NCBI RefSeq assembly: GCF_009697225.1 | Contig: NZ_WIND01000002.1 | Location: 1-64,000, forward strand | DNA: 64,000 nt | Direction of reading: 5' to 3' | Origin: Halovulum marinum | GTDB lineage: Bacteria; Pseudomonadota; Alphaproteobacteria; Rhodobacterales; Rhodobacteraceae | Shown: piece by piece, positions 28,008 to 37,179 of the stretch | How positions within the stretch are numbered: position 1 is the stretch's first letter | Layout: each line of letters opens with the position of its first letter | Position numbers and translations under genes: made by a program | The notes under the pieces: generated by a model | Database searches by the model: none | What the model saw: the letters and a program-made list of their open reading frames with translations, nothing else | What the model was told of the DNA's origin: nothing

Positions 28008-29246
28008 TTATTCGGCCGCCGCGGCGCCGGTGCCGGCGGCGGGCAGCGCGTCGGCCAGCGTTTCGGCGGCCAGGCGCAGCGCGCCGTCGCCGTGGGCGAT
28101 GCCCAGCGCCTTCAGGCCGGCGTCGACCGTGGCCAGCGCGCCCAGCAGCATCGGCGGGTTCAGGTGACCCATGTGTCCGATGCGGAACACGCCGTCGCCG
28201 TGCGCCATCCCGGCGCCCAGCGGCAGGCCCGCGCCCAGCGTCAGCCCGGCCTCGTCCTCGCACCAGCGCCGCAGACGGGCGCCGTCGCCGGGGCCGGTCA
28301 GCAGCGTCGTCACCGCGACCGAGCGCTGCGCCCGCGCGGCGACGTTCAGGCGCAAGCCGCCGGCACCGGCGCCCCCGGCCCAGGCCTCGGCGGCGGCCCA
28401 CACGCAGCGCGCCAGAACCGCGTGCCGGGCCAGCACGTTGTCGATCCCCTCCTCGAGGATCATGTCCAGCGCCGCGCGCAGGCCGAACAGGTGGTGCGTC
28501 GGCGCGGTGCCGTGGAAGTTCTGGTAGTACAGCTGCGGGTCGAACCGCGGCAGCCAGTCGAAATAGGGCGACACCCGCTGCAGCCGCCGCCGCGCCTGCC
28601 GCGCGCGCGGCCCGGCGAAGGTGAAGCTGATCCCCGGCGGCGTCATCAGCCCCTTCTGGCAGGCGGTCAGCAGCACGTCGATGCCCCAAGCGTCCATCCG
28701 CATCGGCGCGCAGCAGAAGCTGGCGATGCTGTCGACCATGTACAGCGCCGGGTGCCCGGCGGCGCGCAGCGCCGCGCCCAGCGCCTCGACGTCGTTGTTG
28801 ACCGAGGTCGCGGTGTCGGTCTGCACCGTCAGCACGGCGCGCAGCGCGTGGCCGCGGTCGGCGCGCAGCCGCGCCTCCAGCCGCGCCGGGTCGGCGGCGC
28901 GGTCGGTGCCGAAGTCCATCGTCGCGACATCCAGCCCGAGGTCGCGCGCGGTCTGCGCCCAGCCATGGCCGAAGCGCCCGGTGACCAGCGCCAGCACCCT
29001 GTCGCCAGGGGCGAGGGTGTTGACCAGCGCCGCCTCCCAGGCGGCGTGACCGTTGGCGATGTACATCGCCAGCGCGCCGTCGGTGCCGGCCAGCGCGCAC
29101 AGGTCGCGGCGGATGGTGTCGGTGATGCCGACCAGTTCGCCCTCGTAGATGTTGGGCGCCTCGCGGTGCATGGCGTTCAGCACCCGGTCGGGAAGGTGGG
29201 ACGGGCCGGGCATCACCCGGATCGGACGTCCGAAGGCAAGGGACAT
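28008..29246 (-). CDS. Class V PLP-dependent aminotransferase (alanine/serine-glyoxylate aminotransferase family)
   Basis: This 412-residue enzyme starts [19 protein letters not shown], typical of the AGXT/SgaA family, followed by [19 protein letters not shown] and YMVDSIASF. The PLP Lys is in [14 protein letters not shown]. The last 150 residues contain [18 protein letters not shown], the C-terminal substrate domain. The start at 29246 is chosen because the family begins here; the frame runs 19 codons further without homology. It could make glycine from glyoxylate using serine or alanine, or act in another amino-donor role. It is probably cotranscribed with the acyltransferase fusion. Confidence 0.9.
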   Translation of the reverse strand: MSLAFGRPIRVMPGPSHLPDRVLNAMHREAPNIYEGELVGITDTIRRDLCALAGTDGALAMYIANGHAAWEAALVNTLAPGDRVLALVTGRFGHGWAQTARDLGLDVATMDFGTDRAADPARLEARLRADRGHALRAVLTVQTDTATSVNNDVEALGAALRAAGHPALYMVDSIASFCCAPMRMDAWGIDVLLTACQKGLMTPPGISFTFAGPRARQARRRLQRVSPYFDWLPRFDPQLYYQNFHGTAPTHHLFGLRAALDMILEEGIDNVLARHAVLARCVWAAAEAWAGGAGAGGLRLNVAARAQRSVAVTTLLTGPGDGARLRRWCEDEAGLTLGAGLPLGAGMAHGDGVFRIGHMGHLNPPMLLGALATVDAGLKALGIAHGDGALRLAAETLADALPAAGTGAAAAE

Positions 29247-29490
29247 GGCGGGGCTCCGTAATCGCGGACGCGGCCACCTTAGCCCTTTCCGCGGCGCTGC
29301 CAATCCCTGTCGGGCGCGCGTCCCGGCCGCCGCGATGCCGTCGTCCGCCGCCGCCCGGCGGCCCGGCGAGCAGTCGCGCGCGCCGCCTTGGGCACTGTCA
29401 TCATGTCGTCGCCCGCGCCGCCGTCCGCCGGCGTTCGGCGCGGCGACCAGGATCGCGACCGGGGCGGGGTGGGCAATCGCGGGCGACGCT
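29247..29490. other. Non-coding gap upstream of ygfZ
   Basis: This is GC-rich sequence between divergent genes, presumably holding promoters for the class V aminotransferase (left) and ygfZ (right). No motif was assigned. Confidence 0.4.
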
Positions 29491-29579
29491 GCAAATGACG
29501 GGGCGGCAAGAGATGGGGCGGCAAACGATGGGGCGGCAAATGATGGGGCGGCAAGTGACGGGGCGGCAAATGGTGGGGG
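29491..29579 (+). repeat. 15-bp tandem repeat, six units
   Basis: Six head-to-tail units of consensus GCAAATGATGGGGCG start at 29491, 29506, 29521, 29536, 29551 and 29566. They differ at two or three positions, mainly within AATGA and the following base. The array lies about 50 bp before the ygfZ ATG, so it is in the promoter or 5' UTR. The unit length is a multiple of three, and in the ygfZ frame it would read Ala-Ala-Asn-Asp-Gly, but the SD and family start place it outside the protein. Confidence 0.85.
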
Positions 29580-29631
29580 TGACAGCGGGCCGGCCCGCGC
29601 TTATCTCGGCACTGAGCAGAAGGAGATGCCG

Positions 29632-30444
29632 ATGACACGAGCGTTCCAGGCCACCGACCGCGCGGTGTTCCGCATTTCCGGCGCCGATCACCGCAGGTTC
29701 CTGCAGGATCTGGTGACCAACTCGCTCGACGGGCTGGGGCAGGGCGCGGTCTATGCCGCGCTGCTGACGCCGCAGGGCAAGTACCTGGCCGATTTCTTCC
29801 TGATCGGCGACGGCGACGGCGTGCTGCTCGACGCAGACGCCGCGCAGGCGCCCGACCTGGTGCAGCGGCTGGGCATGTACAAGCTGCGCGCCCAGGTCGC
29901 GATCGCGCCCGCGGACCTGTCGGTGGTGCAGGGCTGGGACGGCGGCCACGTGCCCGCCGGCGCGCTGGCCGATCCGCGCGACCCGGCGCTGGGCTGGCGG
30001 CTTTACACCGACGCGCCCGGGGCCGCGCTCGAGGCGCTGGAGCCGGCCGATCCCGCCGACTGGCACGCGCTGCGCGTGGCGCTGGCGGTGCCGCAGGCGG
30101 GGGTCGAGCTGATCCCGAACGACAGCTTCATCCTCGAGGCCGGCTTCGACCGCCTGCACGGTGTCGATTTCCGCAAGGGCTGCTATGTCGGTCAGGAGGT
30201 GACCGCCCGCATGCGCCACAAGACCGAGCTGCGCAAGGGCCTGGTGCGGGTCGAGCTTGCCGGCGATCCGCCGCCGCCCGGAACCCCGATCGAGACCGCC
30301 GAGGGCAAGTCGGCCGGCACGCTCTATTCCGTCGCCGGCGGGTTCGGCCTGGCGCATCTGCGCTTCGACCGCGCCACCGGGCCGCTGACCGCCGCCGGCG
30401 TGCCGGTGCTGTGGCCCGGCGCGGCCGACGCGTCCGACGCCTGA
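29632..30444 (+). CDS. ygfZ: Folate-binding YgfZ/GcvT-like protein
   Basis: This 270-residue protein has the hallmark KGCYVGQEVTARMRHK (about residues 182-197) and N-terminal RAVFRISGADHRRFLQDLVTN, both diagnostic of YgfZ/IBA57-like proteins. These use tetrahydrofolate to support iron-sulfur enzymes such as MiaB. The start at 29632 is preferred over 29626 because AGGAG (29621-29625) is then correctly spaced. It is followed by a chorismate mutase gene after 41 bp. Confidence 0.93.
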   Translation: MTRAFQATDRAVFRISGADHRRFLQDLVTNSLDGLGQGAVYAALLTPQGKYLADFFLIGDGDGVLLDADAAQAPDLVQRLGMYKLRAQVAIAPADLSVVQGWDGGHVPAGALADPRDPALGWRLYTDAPGAALEALEPADPADWHALRVALAVPQAGVELIPNDSFILEAGFDRLHGVDFRKGCYVGQEVTARMRHKTELRKGLVRVELAGDPPPPGTPIETAEGKSAGTLYSVAGGFGLAHLRFDRATGPLTAAGVPVLWPGAADASDA

Positions 30445-30485
30445 AGGCCCGCCGCATGACTTCCCGACAAAAGGACCGCCGCCCC

Positions 30486-30797
30486 ATGCCCGACCGGATG
30501 CCGCAGGACTGCGCCTCGATGGCCGAGCTGCGCCGGCAGATCGACGCGCTCGACGCCGAGCTGGTGTCGCTGCTCGCGCTGCGCAGCCGCTACATCGACC
30601 GCGCCGTGGACCTGAAACGTGCCGAGGGCCTGCCCGCCAACATCCCCGCCCGCGTCGAGCAGGTCGTGGCCCGCGTGCGCGACAGCGCCGATGCGCAGGC
30701 GCTGGATCCCGACCTGGTCGAACGCCTGTGGCGCACCCTGATCGACTGGTCGATCGAGCGCGAGCGCCGGAACCTGGACGACGCGGCGCGCGGCTGA
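30486..30797 (+). CDS. Chorismate mutase, AroQ class
   Basis: This is a 103-residue all-helical protein with MAELRRQIDALDAELVSLLALR, then RSRYIDRAVDLKRAEGL and a C-terminal DWSIERE, the pattern of AroQ-type (chorismate mutase II) domains. It converts chorismate to prephenate for Phe and Tyr. An in-frame ATG at 30456 would add ten residues; 30486 follows AAGGA at 30471-30475 and fits the family length. It probably forms the usual intertwined dimer. It is likely cotranscribed with ygfZ. Confidence 0.88.
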   Translation: MPDRMPQDCASMAELRRQIDALDAELVSLLALRSRYIDRAVDLKRAEGLPANIPARVEQVVARVRDSADAQALDPDLVERLWRTLIDWSIERERRNLDDAARG

Positions 30798-31063
30798 TCC
30801 CGCGGCCGTTCCGGGCCGGCGCGGACTGCGCCCCGTCGCTGAGGCGGCACGCTGACGCTCCGCTCGTGTCACGGTGAGCGGCCCGCCGGCTGCCGCCGCA
30901 CCGGTTGGCAGCGCAGGAAAGGCTGCGTCGCCCGGGTTCGGCCGGACCCGGCGATGCGGGCAAGCGGTTCCGGACAGCAGATCGTTTCGCCGCGGCGGAC
31001 CGGGGTCCGGTTGCCGGGCAGGGCGCCTGCGCTGTCGAAGGCGCCGGCGTCAGACGGGGGGCC

Positions 31064-31858
31064 TCATGCCTCGCGCACCACGCCCGCGAACTTGTCGAAC
31101 ACCTCCATGCCCGAGGCGACCAGTCCCTGGCCGCCGCCCAGCAGATCGCCGCCGGGCGCCATGGTGTCGACGTTGCCGCCGGCCTCGCGCACGATCAGGA
31201 TGCCGGCGGCGATGTCCCAGGCGTTCAGCCCCATCTCCCAGTAGCCGTCGTAGCGGCCGGCGGCGACATAGGCCAGGTCCAGCGCCGCCGCGCCCCAGCG
31301 CCGGATGCCGGCGCACTGCGGCGCCAGCCGCGCCACCTGCTTCAGGAACTGCGGCAGCGCCGGATTGGCGGCGAACGGCACGCCGGTGGCGAACACCATG
31401 TTGATCAGGTCGCGCCGGTCCGACACCCGCAGCCGGCGGTCGTTCAGCCACGCGCCCGAGCCCTTCTCGGCGGTGAACATCTCGTCCTTGACCGGATCGT
31501 AGATCACCGCCGAGACGATCTCGCCCTTGTGCTCCAGCGCGATCGAGATCGCCCAGTGCGGCATGCCGTGCAGGAAGTTGGTGGTGCCGTCCAGCGGGTC
31601 GACGATCCAGCGGCGGGTCGGATCCTCGCCCTTGACCTCCTCGCTTTCCTCGCCCAGCCAGCCGTAGTTCGGCCGCGCGGTGGTCAGCTCTTCGCGGATG
31701 ATCTCCTCGGCGCGGATGTCGGCGCGGCTGACGAAATCGCCGGCGCTTTTCGAGGTGACCTGAAGGTTCTCGACCTCGCCGAAATCGCGGATCAGGCTGC
31801 GGCCCGCGCGGCGGGCGGCCTTGATCATGATGTTGAGGTTTGCCGTTGCGGTTGCCAT
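31064..31858 (-). CDS. Inositol monophosphatase family protein
   Basis: This 264-residue Mg-dependent phosphatase has metal-site motifs GEESEE (about residue 68), WIVDPLDGTTNFLHG (about 83-98) and LNAWDIAAGILIVREAGG (about 212-229). These are all the ligands expected of IMPase/SuhB proteins. The ATG at 31858 gives the normal length; longer upstream frames are antisense to the phosphodiesterase gene. It may dephosphorylate inositol phosphate and, like SuhB, have a role in rRNA transcription. It is divergent from the cyclic-nucleotide phosphodiesterase gene. Confidence 0.95.
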   Translation of the reverse strand: MATATANLNIMIKAARRAGRSLIRDFGEVENLQVTSKSAGDFVSRADIRAEEIIREELTTARPNYGWLGEESEEVKGEDPTRRWIVDPLDGTTNFLHGMPHWAISIALEHKGEIVSAVIYDPVKDEMFTAEKGSGAWLNDRRLRVSDRRDLINMVFATGVPFAANPALPQFLKQVARLAPQCAGIRRWGAAALDLAYVAAGRYDGYWEMGLNAWDIAAGILIVREAGGNVDTMAPGGDLLGGGQGLVASGMEVFDKFAGVVREA

Positions 31859-31954
31859 GGTGATCCTGCTTGCCGGGGAATGCGCGCCCCTCTTAGGCAA
31901 ATCCGTGCGAAAGGCCAAGCATTGACGACCGAATACCCGCCCTGCGCGCGGATC

Positions 31955-33799
31955 ATGCTGAGGGTGCTGGCCACCACCGACCTGCACATGCAGGTGCGCG
32001 GCTGGGACTACACCGCCGACCGCGCGGCGCCGGGCATGGGGCTGGCGCGTCTGGCCAGCCTGATCGGCGCGGCGCGGGCCGAGTCGCCGAACAGCCTGAC
32101 CGTCGACTGCGGCGACCATCTGCAGGGCAACCCGATGGGCGATCTTTTTGCCGGCGGGCCGGGCCCGCACCCGATGTTCGCGGCGATGGCCGCGGCCGGG
32201 ATCGAGGTCACGACACTTGGCAATCACGACTTCAACTACGGCGTCGAGGCGCTTGAAAACGCGCTGGAAACTGCGCCGTTCCCGGTGGTCTGCGCGAATG
32301 TCGCGCGCGGCGCGCTGGCCGCCGGGGCGCAGGACGATCCGCTGCTGCTGCCGGCCTGGACGATCCTTGATCGGCGCGTGACCGACGCCGAGGGGCGCGC
32401 CCATGCGCTGCGGATCGGGCTGATCGGCCTGTGCCCGCCGCAGATCCTGAACTGGGACGCGCGGCTGCTGGCCGGCCGGGTCGGCGCCCGCGACATGATC
32501 GACGCCGCCGCCGCGCATGTGCCCCGGCTGCGCGCCGCCGGCGCCGACATCGTCATCGCGCTCAGCCATTCCGGGATCCAGCCGGGGCCGCGCCGGCCGT
32601 TGCAGGAACAGGCCAGCCTGCAGCTCGGCCGGGTGCCCGGCATCGACGCGATCGTCGCCGGCCACCAGCACCGGCTGTTCCCGGGGCCGGAGTTCGCGCC
32701 CGGCGGCGGCATCGACCCGCGGGCCGGCACGCTGCACGGCGTGCCGGCGGTGATGCCCGGGTTCTGGGGCACGCACCTGGGCGTGCTGGACCTGGCGCTG
32801 CAGCGCGGGCCGCAGGGCTGGCGCGTCGATGGCCACACAAGCGCGCTGCGGCCGGTGGCCGAACGCGGCGCCGACGGCGCGCTGGTGCCGCTGGTGCCCG
32901 AATCCCCCGCGGTGCTGCGCGCGACCGCCGCCGCCCACGCCCGCACCCTGACCCATATCCACGAGCCGATCGGCCGCGTCACCGCGCCCGTCACCTCGCA
33001 TTTCGCCCTGGTGGCGGACGATCCGGCGGTGCAGCTGGTCGCCCGCGCCCAGGCCTGGGCGGTGGCCCGGGCGCTGCGCGGCAGCGCGCAGGCGGAGCTG
33101 CCGCTGGTTTCGATCACCTCTCCGTTCAAGGCCGGGGGCCGCGCCGGGCCGGATCACTATCACGACATCGCCGCCGGGCCGCTGCGGCTGCGCGATGCCG
33201 CCGATCTCTACCTGTTCCCGAACGCCGCCTGCGCGCTGCTGCTGAACGGGGCGCAGCTTGCCGACTGGCTGGAGCGGTCGGCCAGCCTGTTCCGCCAGGC
33301 GGTGCCGGGGGCGCGGGACGTGCCGCTGCTGGCGCCCGGCGTCGCGACCTACAATTTCGACATCGCGCACGGCCTGCGCTATGCCATCGACCTGTCGCAG
33401 CCGGCCCGCTTCGACGCCGACGGGCAGCGCGTCGCGCCGGCGGCCAGCCGCATCCGCGGGCTGTGCCACCGGGGCCGGCCGGTGGCCCCGGACGACCGGT
33501 TCGTCGTCGCCAGCAACAGCTACCGCGTGGGCGGCGGCGGCGATTTTCCGATCCCCGCCGACGCGCCGCGGCTGCTGGAGACCGAGGAGACCAACCGCGA
33601 CATGCTGGTGCGGTGGATCCGCGCGCAGCCCGCGGTCGACCCGACGCCGGCGCCGGGGTGGGACTTTACCCCCGTCGCCGGCGCAAGCGTCGTGTTCGAC
33701 AGCGCGCCGGAGGCGGATCCGGCGACGGCGCCGCGCCGCCGGATCGAGCGCGCCGGCGCCGCGCCCGGCGGCTTCGCGCGGTTTCGCCTGCATCTGTGA
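31955..33799 (+). CDS. 2',3'-cyclic-nucleotide 2'-phosphodiesterase/3'-nucleotidase-like protein
   Basis: This 614-residue calcineurin-type metallophosphoesterase has an N-terminal catalytic domain containing TTDLHM (residues 7-12), DCGDHLQGNPMGD, TLGNHDFNYG, IALSHSG and AGHQHRLF as the five metal-ligand blocks. A C-terminal 5'-nucleotidase substrate domain follows (PNAACALLLNGAQLADWLE, ASNSYRVGGGGDF). No Sec signal peptide is visible, although CpdB itself is periplasmic; a TTG at 31922 would add 11 residues without creating one. It probably hydrolyses cyclic nucleotides from RNA decay. Confidence 0.9.
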   Translation: MLRVLATTDLHMQVRGWDYTADRAAPGMGLARLASLIGAARAESPNSLTVDCGDHLQGNPMGDLFAGGPGPHPMFAAMAAAGIEVTTLGNHDFNYGVEALENALETAPFPVVCANVARGALAAGAQDDPLLLPAWTILDRRVTDAEGRAHALRIGLIGLCPPQILNWDARLLAGRVGARDMIDAAAAHVPRLRAAGADIVIALSHSGIQPGPRRPLQEQASLQLGRVPGIDAIVAGHQHRLFPGPEFAPGGGIDPRAGTLHGVPAVMPGFWGTHLGVLDLALQRGPQGWRVDGHTSALRPVAERGADGALVPLVPESPAVLRATAAAHARTLTHIHEPIGRVTAPVTSHFALVADDPAVQLVARAQAWAVARALRGSAQAELPLVSITSPFKAGGRAGPDHYHDIAAGPLRLRDAADLYLFPNAACALLLNGAQLADWLERSASLFRQAVPGARDVPLLAPGVATYNFDIAHGLRYAIDLSQPARFDADGQRVAPAASRIRGLCHRGRPVAPDDRFVVASNSYRVGGGGDFPIPADAPRLLETEETNRDMLVRWIRAQPAVDPTPAPGWDFTPVAGASVVFDSAPEADPATAPRRRIERAGAAPGGFARFRLHL

Positions 33800-33868
33800 A
33801 ACGCGCTGACGCGGCCGCGGCGGGCTGTGCTATCCTGCGCCCCGCGCGTGACTTTCTCGGGGGAGACG

Positions 33869-34942
33869 ATGGCCGTGCATCTGCTGCTGGGCACCAACAA
33901 GGGCGCCTTCATCCTCGACGGCGGCGCGGACCGCGACGGCTGGCGGCTGCGCGGCCCGTTCTGCGAGACCTGGCCGATCAACCATGTCGTCGGCGAGCCG
34001 GAAAGCGGCGCGATCCTCGCCGGCGGCGGCACCCGCTGGCACGGCGTCGGCGTCTGGCGCAGCGACGATCTGGGCGAAAGCTGGCGCTGCTCGGGCGCCG
34101 GGCTGAGCTATCCGGAAGAGGACGACGAGGAGGTCGAGACGGTCTGGTCGCTGGGCGGCGCCGACGGGCGGCTGCTGGCCGGGGTGAAGCCCGCCGGCCT
34201 GTTCGAAAGCCGCGACGGCGGCGCGACCTGGTCCGAGGTCACCGGCCTGCGCGGCCACCCCAGCCGCCAGGACTGGATGCCCGGCGGGGCGGGGCTGATC
34301 CTGCACTCGATCGTGCCGCAGCCGGACGATCCGGCGCGGCTGTGGGTCGGGATCTCGGCCGCCGGCGTGTTCGCCACCGAGGACGGCGGGCAAAGCTGGG
34401 AGCCGCGCAACGCTGGCACCCGCTGCGACTTCCTGCCCGAGGGGCAGCGCCACCCCGAGGTCGGGCAATGCGTGCACAACCTGGTGCACGCCGCCGGGCC
34501 CGGCGAGGTGCTGTACCAGCAGAATCACTGCGGCATGTACCGCAGCGACGACGGCGGCCGGACCTGGGTATCGATCGAGAACGGGCTGCCGTCCAGCTTC
34601 GGCTTCCCGGTCGCGGCGCACCCGCGCGATCCGCGCACGGTCTGGCTGATGCCGATGAACGGCGACGACGCCGGCCGCTACCCGCCCGAGGGCCGTGCCG
34701 CGGTCTGGCGCTCCCGCGACGGCGGCGAAATCTGGCAGGACCTGCGCGACGGGCTGCCGCAGGACACCGCCTATTTCACCGTGCTGCGCCAGGCGATGGC
34801 GGTGGACGCGCGCGCGCCGGCCGGGGTCTATTTCGGCACCTCCTCGGGCTCGGTCTTCGCCAGCCGCGACGAGGGCGAGTCCTGGGACGAGATCGCCCGC
34901 CACCTGCCGCTGATCCTGTCGGTCGAGGTTCTGGACCGCTGA
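33869..34942 (+). CDS. BNR/Asp-box beta-propeller protein (sialidase-like fold)
   Basis: This 357-residue protein has six Asp-box repeats: VWRSDDLGESW, LFESRDGGATW, VFATEDGGQSW, MYRSDDGGRTW, VWRSRDGGEIW and VFASRDEGESW. This is the pattern of a six- or seven-bladed propeller as in sialidases or Ycf48-like proteins. No signal peptide is visible, so it is probably cytoplasmic. Sialidase catalytic residues (Arg triad, Tyr/Glu) cannot be confirmed. It is usually annotated simply as a glycosyl hydrolase; a binding or scaffold role is equally possible. Its 3' end runs into an intergenic repeat. Confidence 0.85.
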   Translation: MAVHLLLGTNKGAFILDGGADRDGWRLRGPFCETWPINHVVGEPESGAILAGGGTRWHGVGVWRSDDLGESWRCSGAGLSYPEEDDEEVETVWSLGGADGRLLAGVKPAGLFESRDGGATWSEVTGLRGHPSRQDWMPGGAGLILHSIVPQPDDPARLWVGISAAGVFATEDGGQSWEPRNAGTRCDFLPEGQRHPEVGQCVHNLVHAAGPGEVLYQQNHCGMYRSDDGGRTWVSIENGLPSSFGFPVAAHPRDPRTVWLMPMNGDDAGRYPPEGRAAVWRSRDGGEIWQDLRDGLPQDTAYFTVLRQAMAVDARAPAGVYFGTSSGSVFASRDEGESWDEIARHLPLILSVEVLDR

Positions 34943-34947
34943 GCATG

Positions 34948-35008
34948 CGGAGGCGCTGACGCGCCAGGTCTATGACCCCGGTTCCGCCTGCGGCGGACCC
35001 GGGCCGCC
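34948..35008 (+). repeat. Two-hairpin intergenic repeat, copy A
   Basis: This copy has the unit GCGGAGGCGCTGACGCGCC followed by AGGTC, a short spacer, then CCCCGGTTCCGCC. It is one of three related copies in the window (others at 43637 and 50841). It lies right after the propeller gene and before the convergent efp gene. The first part can fold as GGCGC-TGAC-GCGCC. The second hairpin is degenerate here (CCCGGTTCCGCCTGCGGCGGACCCGGG). Confidence 0.7.
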
Positions 35009-35030
35009 ACCCGGTCTTCCACCGTCCCGC

Positions 35031-35050
35031 AATATCCCCGCCGGAGGCAT
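35031..35050 (-). repeat. Dispersed intergenic motif, copy 2
   Basis: This is the perfect reverse complement of the 20-mer at 18152-18171 (ATGCCTCCGGCGGGGATATT). It lies in the convergent gap between the propeller gene and efp, next to repeat copy A. Confidence 0.6.
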
Positions 35051-35124
35051 GCGGCGCCGCCGCCGGGGCGACGCCGTTAACGAAGTGTCAGGATTCCGTT
35101 GCGGTTCAATTGCAATGGCTTGAG

Positions 35125-35147
35125 GGGGTTTTCACGGTGAAAACCCC
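35125..35147 (-). terminator. Strong palindromic hairpin downstream of efp
   Basis: GGGGTTTTC - ACGGT - GAAAACCCC forms a perfect 9-bp stem with a 5-nt loop, 12 bp after the efp stop on the minus strand. No long T-run follows on either strand. The position still favours a transcription terminator or a 3'-end stabiliser for efp. Confidence 0.6.
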
Positions 35148-35159
35148 GCCTTTCGCGGC

Positions 35160-35723
35160 TCAGGCGCGCTCGGCGTATTCCATCGTTTCGGTGTTGACGA
35201 TCACGTCCTCGTCCTGGCTGACGAAGGGCGGGACCATGATCCGCACGCCGTTGTCCAGCACCGCCGGCTTGAAGCTGTTGGCCGCGGTCTGGCCCTTCAC
35301 CGCCGGTTCGGTCTCGACGATCCGGCAGGTGACCTTCTGCGGCAGCGTCGCCGACAGCGCCTCGTTCTCGTAGTATTCCATGGTCACGGTCATGCCGTCC
35401 TGCAGGAACGGGCGCCGCTCGCCCAGGATGTCCGCCGGCAGCTCGATCTGCTCGAACGTCTCCTGGTCCATGAACACCAGCATGCCGTCGGCCTCGTAGA
35501 GGAACTGCTGGTCCTTCTGTTCCAGCCGCACCCGCTCGACCTTGTCGGCGGCGCGGAAGCGCTCGTTCAGCTTGGAGCCGTTGCGCAGGTTCTTCATCTC
35601 GACCTGGGCGAAGGCGCCGCCCTTGCCGGGCTTGACGTGCGACACCTTCACCGCGACCCACAGCCCGTCATTGTGCTCGAGCACGTTGCCGGGGCGGATC
35701 TCGTTACCGTTGATCTTGGGCAT
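35160..35723 (-). CDS. efp: Elongation factor P
   Basis: This 187-residue three-domain protein (KOW-like N-domain, then two OB-like domains) relieves ribosome stalling at polyproline stretches. [21 protein letters not shown] at the start and the domain I tip loop [13 protein letters not shown] carry the Lys normally modified by beta-lysylation or similar. The ATG at 35723 follows GAGG at the right spacing. It is monocistronic. No lysyl-modification genes (epmA, epmB) are visible in this window. Confidence 0.97.
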   Translation of the reverse strand: MPKINGNEIRPGNVLEHNDGLWVAVKVSHVKPGKGGAFAQVEMKNLRNGSKLNERFRAADKVERVRLEQKDQQFLYEADGMLVFMDQETFEQIELPADILGERRPFLQDGMTVTMEYYENEALSATLPQKVTCRIVETEPAVKGQTAANSFKPAVLDNGVRIMVPPFVSQDEDVIVNTETMEYAERA

Positions 35724-35765
35724 TGGGGAACCTCGGAAAAGCAATCTGCCTGCATCGGCGCTTCC

Positions 35766-37037
35766 CTAGCCGCCCTCGGGCGCGCTGGCAAGCGGGGACG
35801 CCAGCAGCACCGCGAAGCAGATCGCCACCGCCAGCAGCGTCTCGGCGTTGTAGAGCGCGCCGTCGATCATCGCCGTGGCCAGCAGCGCGTTCAGCGCCAT
35901 CAGCGCCCCGGTCCGCCCCGCGCCGGGCTCGCGCCGCGCCGCGCCGATCGCCCGCAGCCACAGCAAGAGCAGCAGCAGCGCCAGCGCCAGCCCGCCGATC
36001 AGCCCGAAGTCGAACAGGAACTGCAGCGGCGCCGAGTGCGGGTGGATCACTTCCAGTTCGGGCGGCATCGGCCGGGCATAGCGGAACTGGTCGTGGCCCC
36101 AGCCCAGCCAGGGCCGCTCGCCGATCAGCGCGATCGTGTCCGACCACAGCGACAGCCGTCCGCCGGAGCGGGTCTCGGCGTCGGCGGCGGTGGTTTCGGC
36201 CAGACCGTTGATCAGCCCCCAGTGCCGGGTCGGCGGCGTCGGCAGCAGCGACAGCGCGCCGCCCGCGGCCATCGCCAGCGCCAGCACCGGCAGCCGGCGC
36301 AGCGCCCCGGGCAGCAGGACCGCGCCCAGGGCAATGCCGGCGAGCGCGCCGAGCAGCCCCGAGCGCGTGCCCGAGAACGCCAGCAGCCCGGCCAGCAGCG
36401 CCAGGATCACCGCCCAGGCCAGGTGCCCCGCGACCGCGGGCCGCGCCCGCACGTAGAGGCCGAAGCCCGCCGCCAGCGCGGCCGCCAGCAGCATGCCCCA
36501 GGCGCGCACGTGCCAGTAGCCCACCGGCCCGCCCAGCCAGTTGTGCGCCGGATCGTCGAGGTACAGCAGGTAGAGCGCCACCAGCACCGGCAGATGCACC
36601 AGCGGCTGCGCCGCCAGCGCCCCGACCAGCGCCCGTCCCGCCGCCGGCGCGGCCCGCGACAGCAGCCAGCACAGCGAGATCCCGGCGAACACGTGCAGCA
36701 GCCGCGGCGCCGCGCGCTCCAGCGCCGCCAGCGGCTCGATCGCGACCGCCGAGGTCCAGACGAACACCGCCGCGAACAGCGCCAGCGCCAGCCGCTCGGG
36801 CCGCGTCATCGCCGACAGCCACTCGGTGCGCATCCCGGTGCGCAGCGCCATCAGGATCGCGACCAGCTCGAAGATCGGCAGGAAATCCACCGGGGCGCGG
36901 TTCCTCAGCGGATCGCTGTCGCCCAGCGCCAGCCACAGCAGCGCCCCCAGCGCCGGCCAGCTGGCGTAGAACAGCGCAAGGCGCCGGAGGCCCGTCGTCT
37001 GCGTGGCCGATCCGGTGCCGGCGGCGGCGGTGCTCAT
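35766..37037 (-). CDS. O-antigen ligase-like (Wzy_C family) membrane protein
   Basis: This 423-residue protein has about ten or eleven hydrophobic segments and a large loop before the last helices, with HPHSAPLQFLFDFGLIGGLALALLL. The His-rich PHS motif and the preceding RPWLGWGHDQF are typical of WaaL/Wzy_C-type ligases and polymerases, which move lipid-linked glycans or polymerise repeats. No other O-antigen genes are adjacent; a large glycosyltransferase lies 8 kb away. It ends 43 bp before the efp start on the same strand. Confidence 0.85.
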   Translation of the reverse strand: MSTAAAGTGSATQTTGLRRLALFYASWPALGALLWLALGDSDPLRNRAPVDFLPIFELVAILMALRTGMRTEWLSAMTRPERLALALFAAVFVWTSAVAIEPLAALERAAPRLLHVFAGISLCWLLSRAAPAAGRALVGALAAQPLVHLPVLVALYLLYLDDPAHNWLGGPVGYWHVRAWGMLLAAALAAGFGLYVRARPAVAGHLAWAVILALLAGLLAFSGTRSGLLGALAGIALGAVLLPGALRRLPVLALAMAAGGALSLLPTPPTRHWGLINGLAETTAADAETRSGGRLSLWSDTIALIGERPWLGWGHDQFRYARPMPPELEVIHPHSAPLQFLFDFGLIGGLALALLLLLLWLRAIGAARREPGAGRTGALMALNALLATAMIDGALYNAETLLAVAICFAVLLASPLASAPEGG

Positions 37038-37179
37038 CCTGCTCCTGCCCTCCTGGTTTTGCCCCGTTATGCCAAGCGATTGCCGCGCAAGTCATGCCAA
37101 AACGACATCCGCCCGTCGGTTTCGTCCTTGCCGTGTCCCGCCCGGCAGGGTTTCCTGCCCGCAGGGTCGGGGAGAGCGG

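Noticed and set aside
29491-29579. A short CRISPR-like array
   Set aside because: The units are contiguous 15-mers with no spacers, so this is a simple tandem repeat. No CRISPR array or cas gene was seen in the window.
30905-33799. Extended open frame upstream of the cyclic-nucleotide phosphodiesterase (964 codons)
   Set aside because: The first 350 codons are antisense to the inositol monophosphatase and are Arg/Ala-rich. Family homology begins at LRVLATTDLH near 31955.
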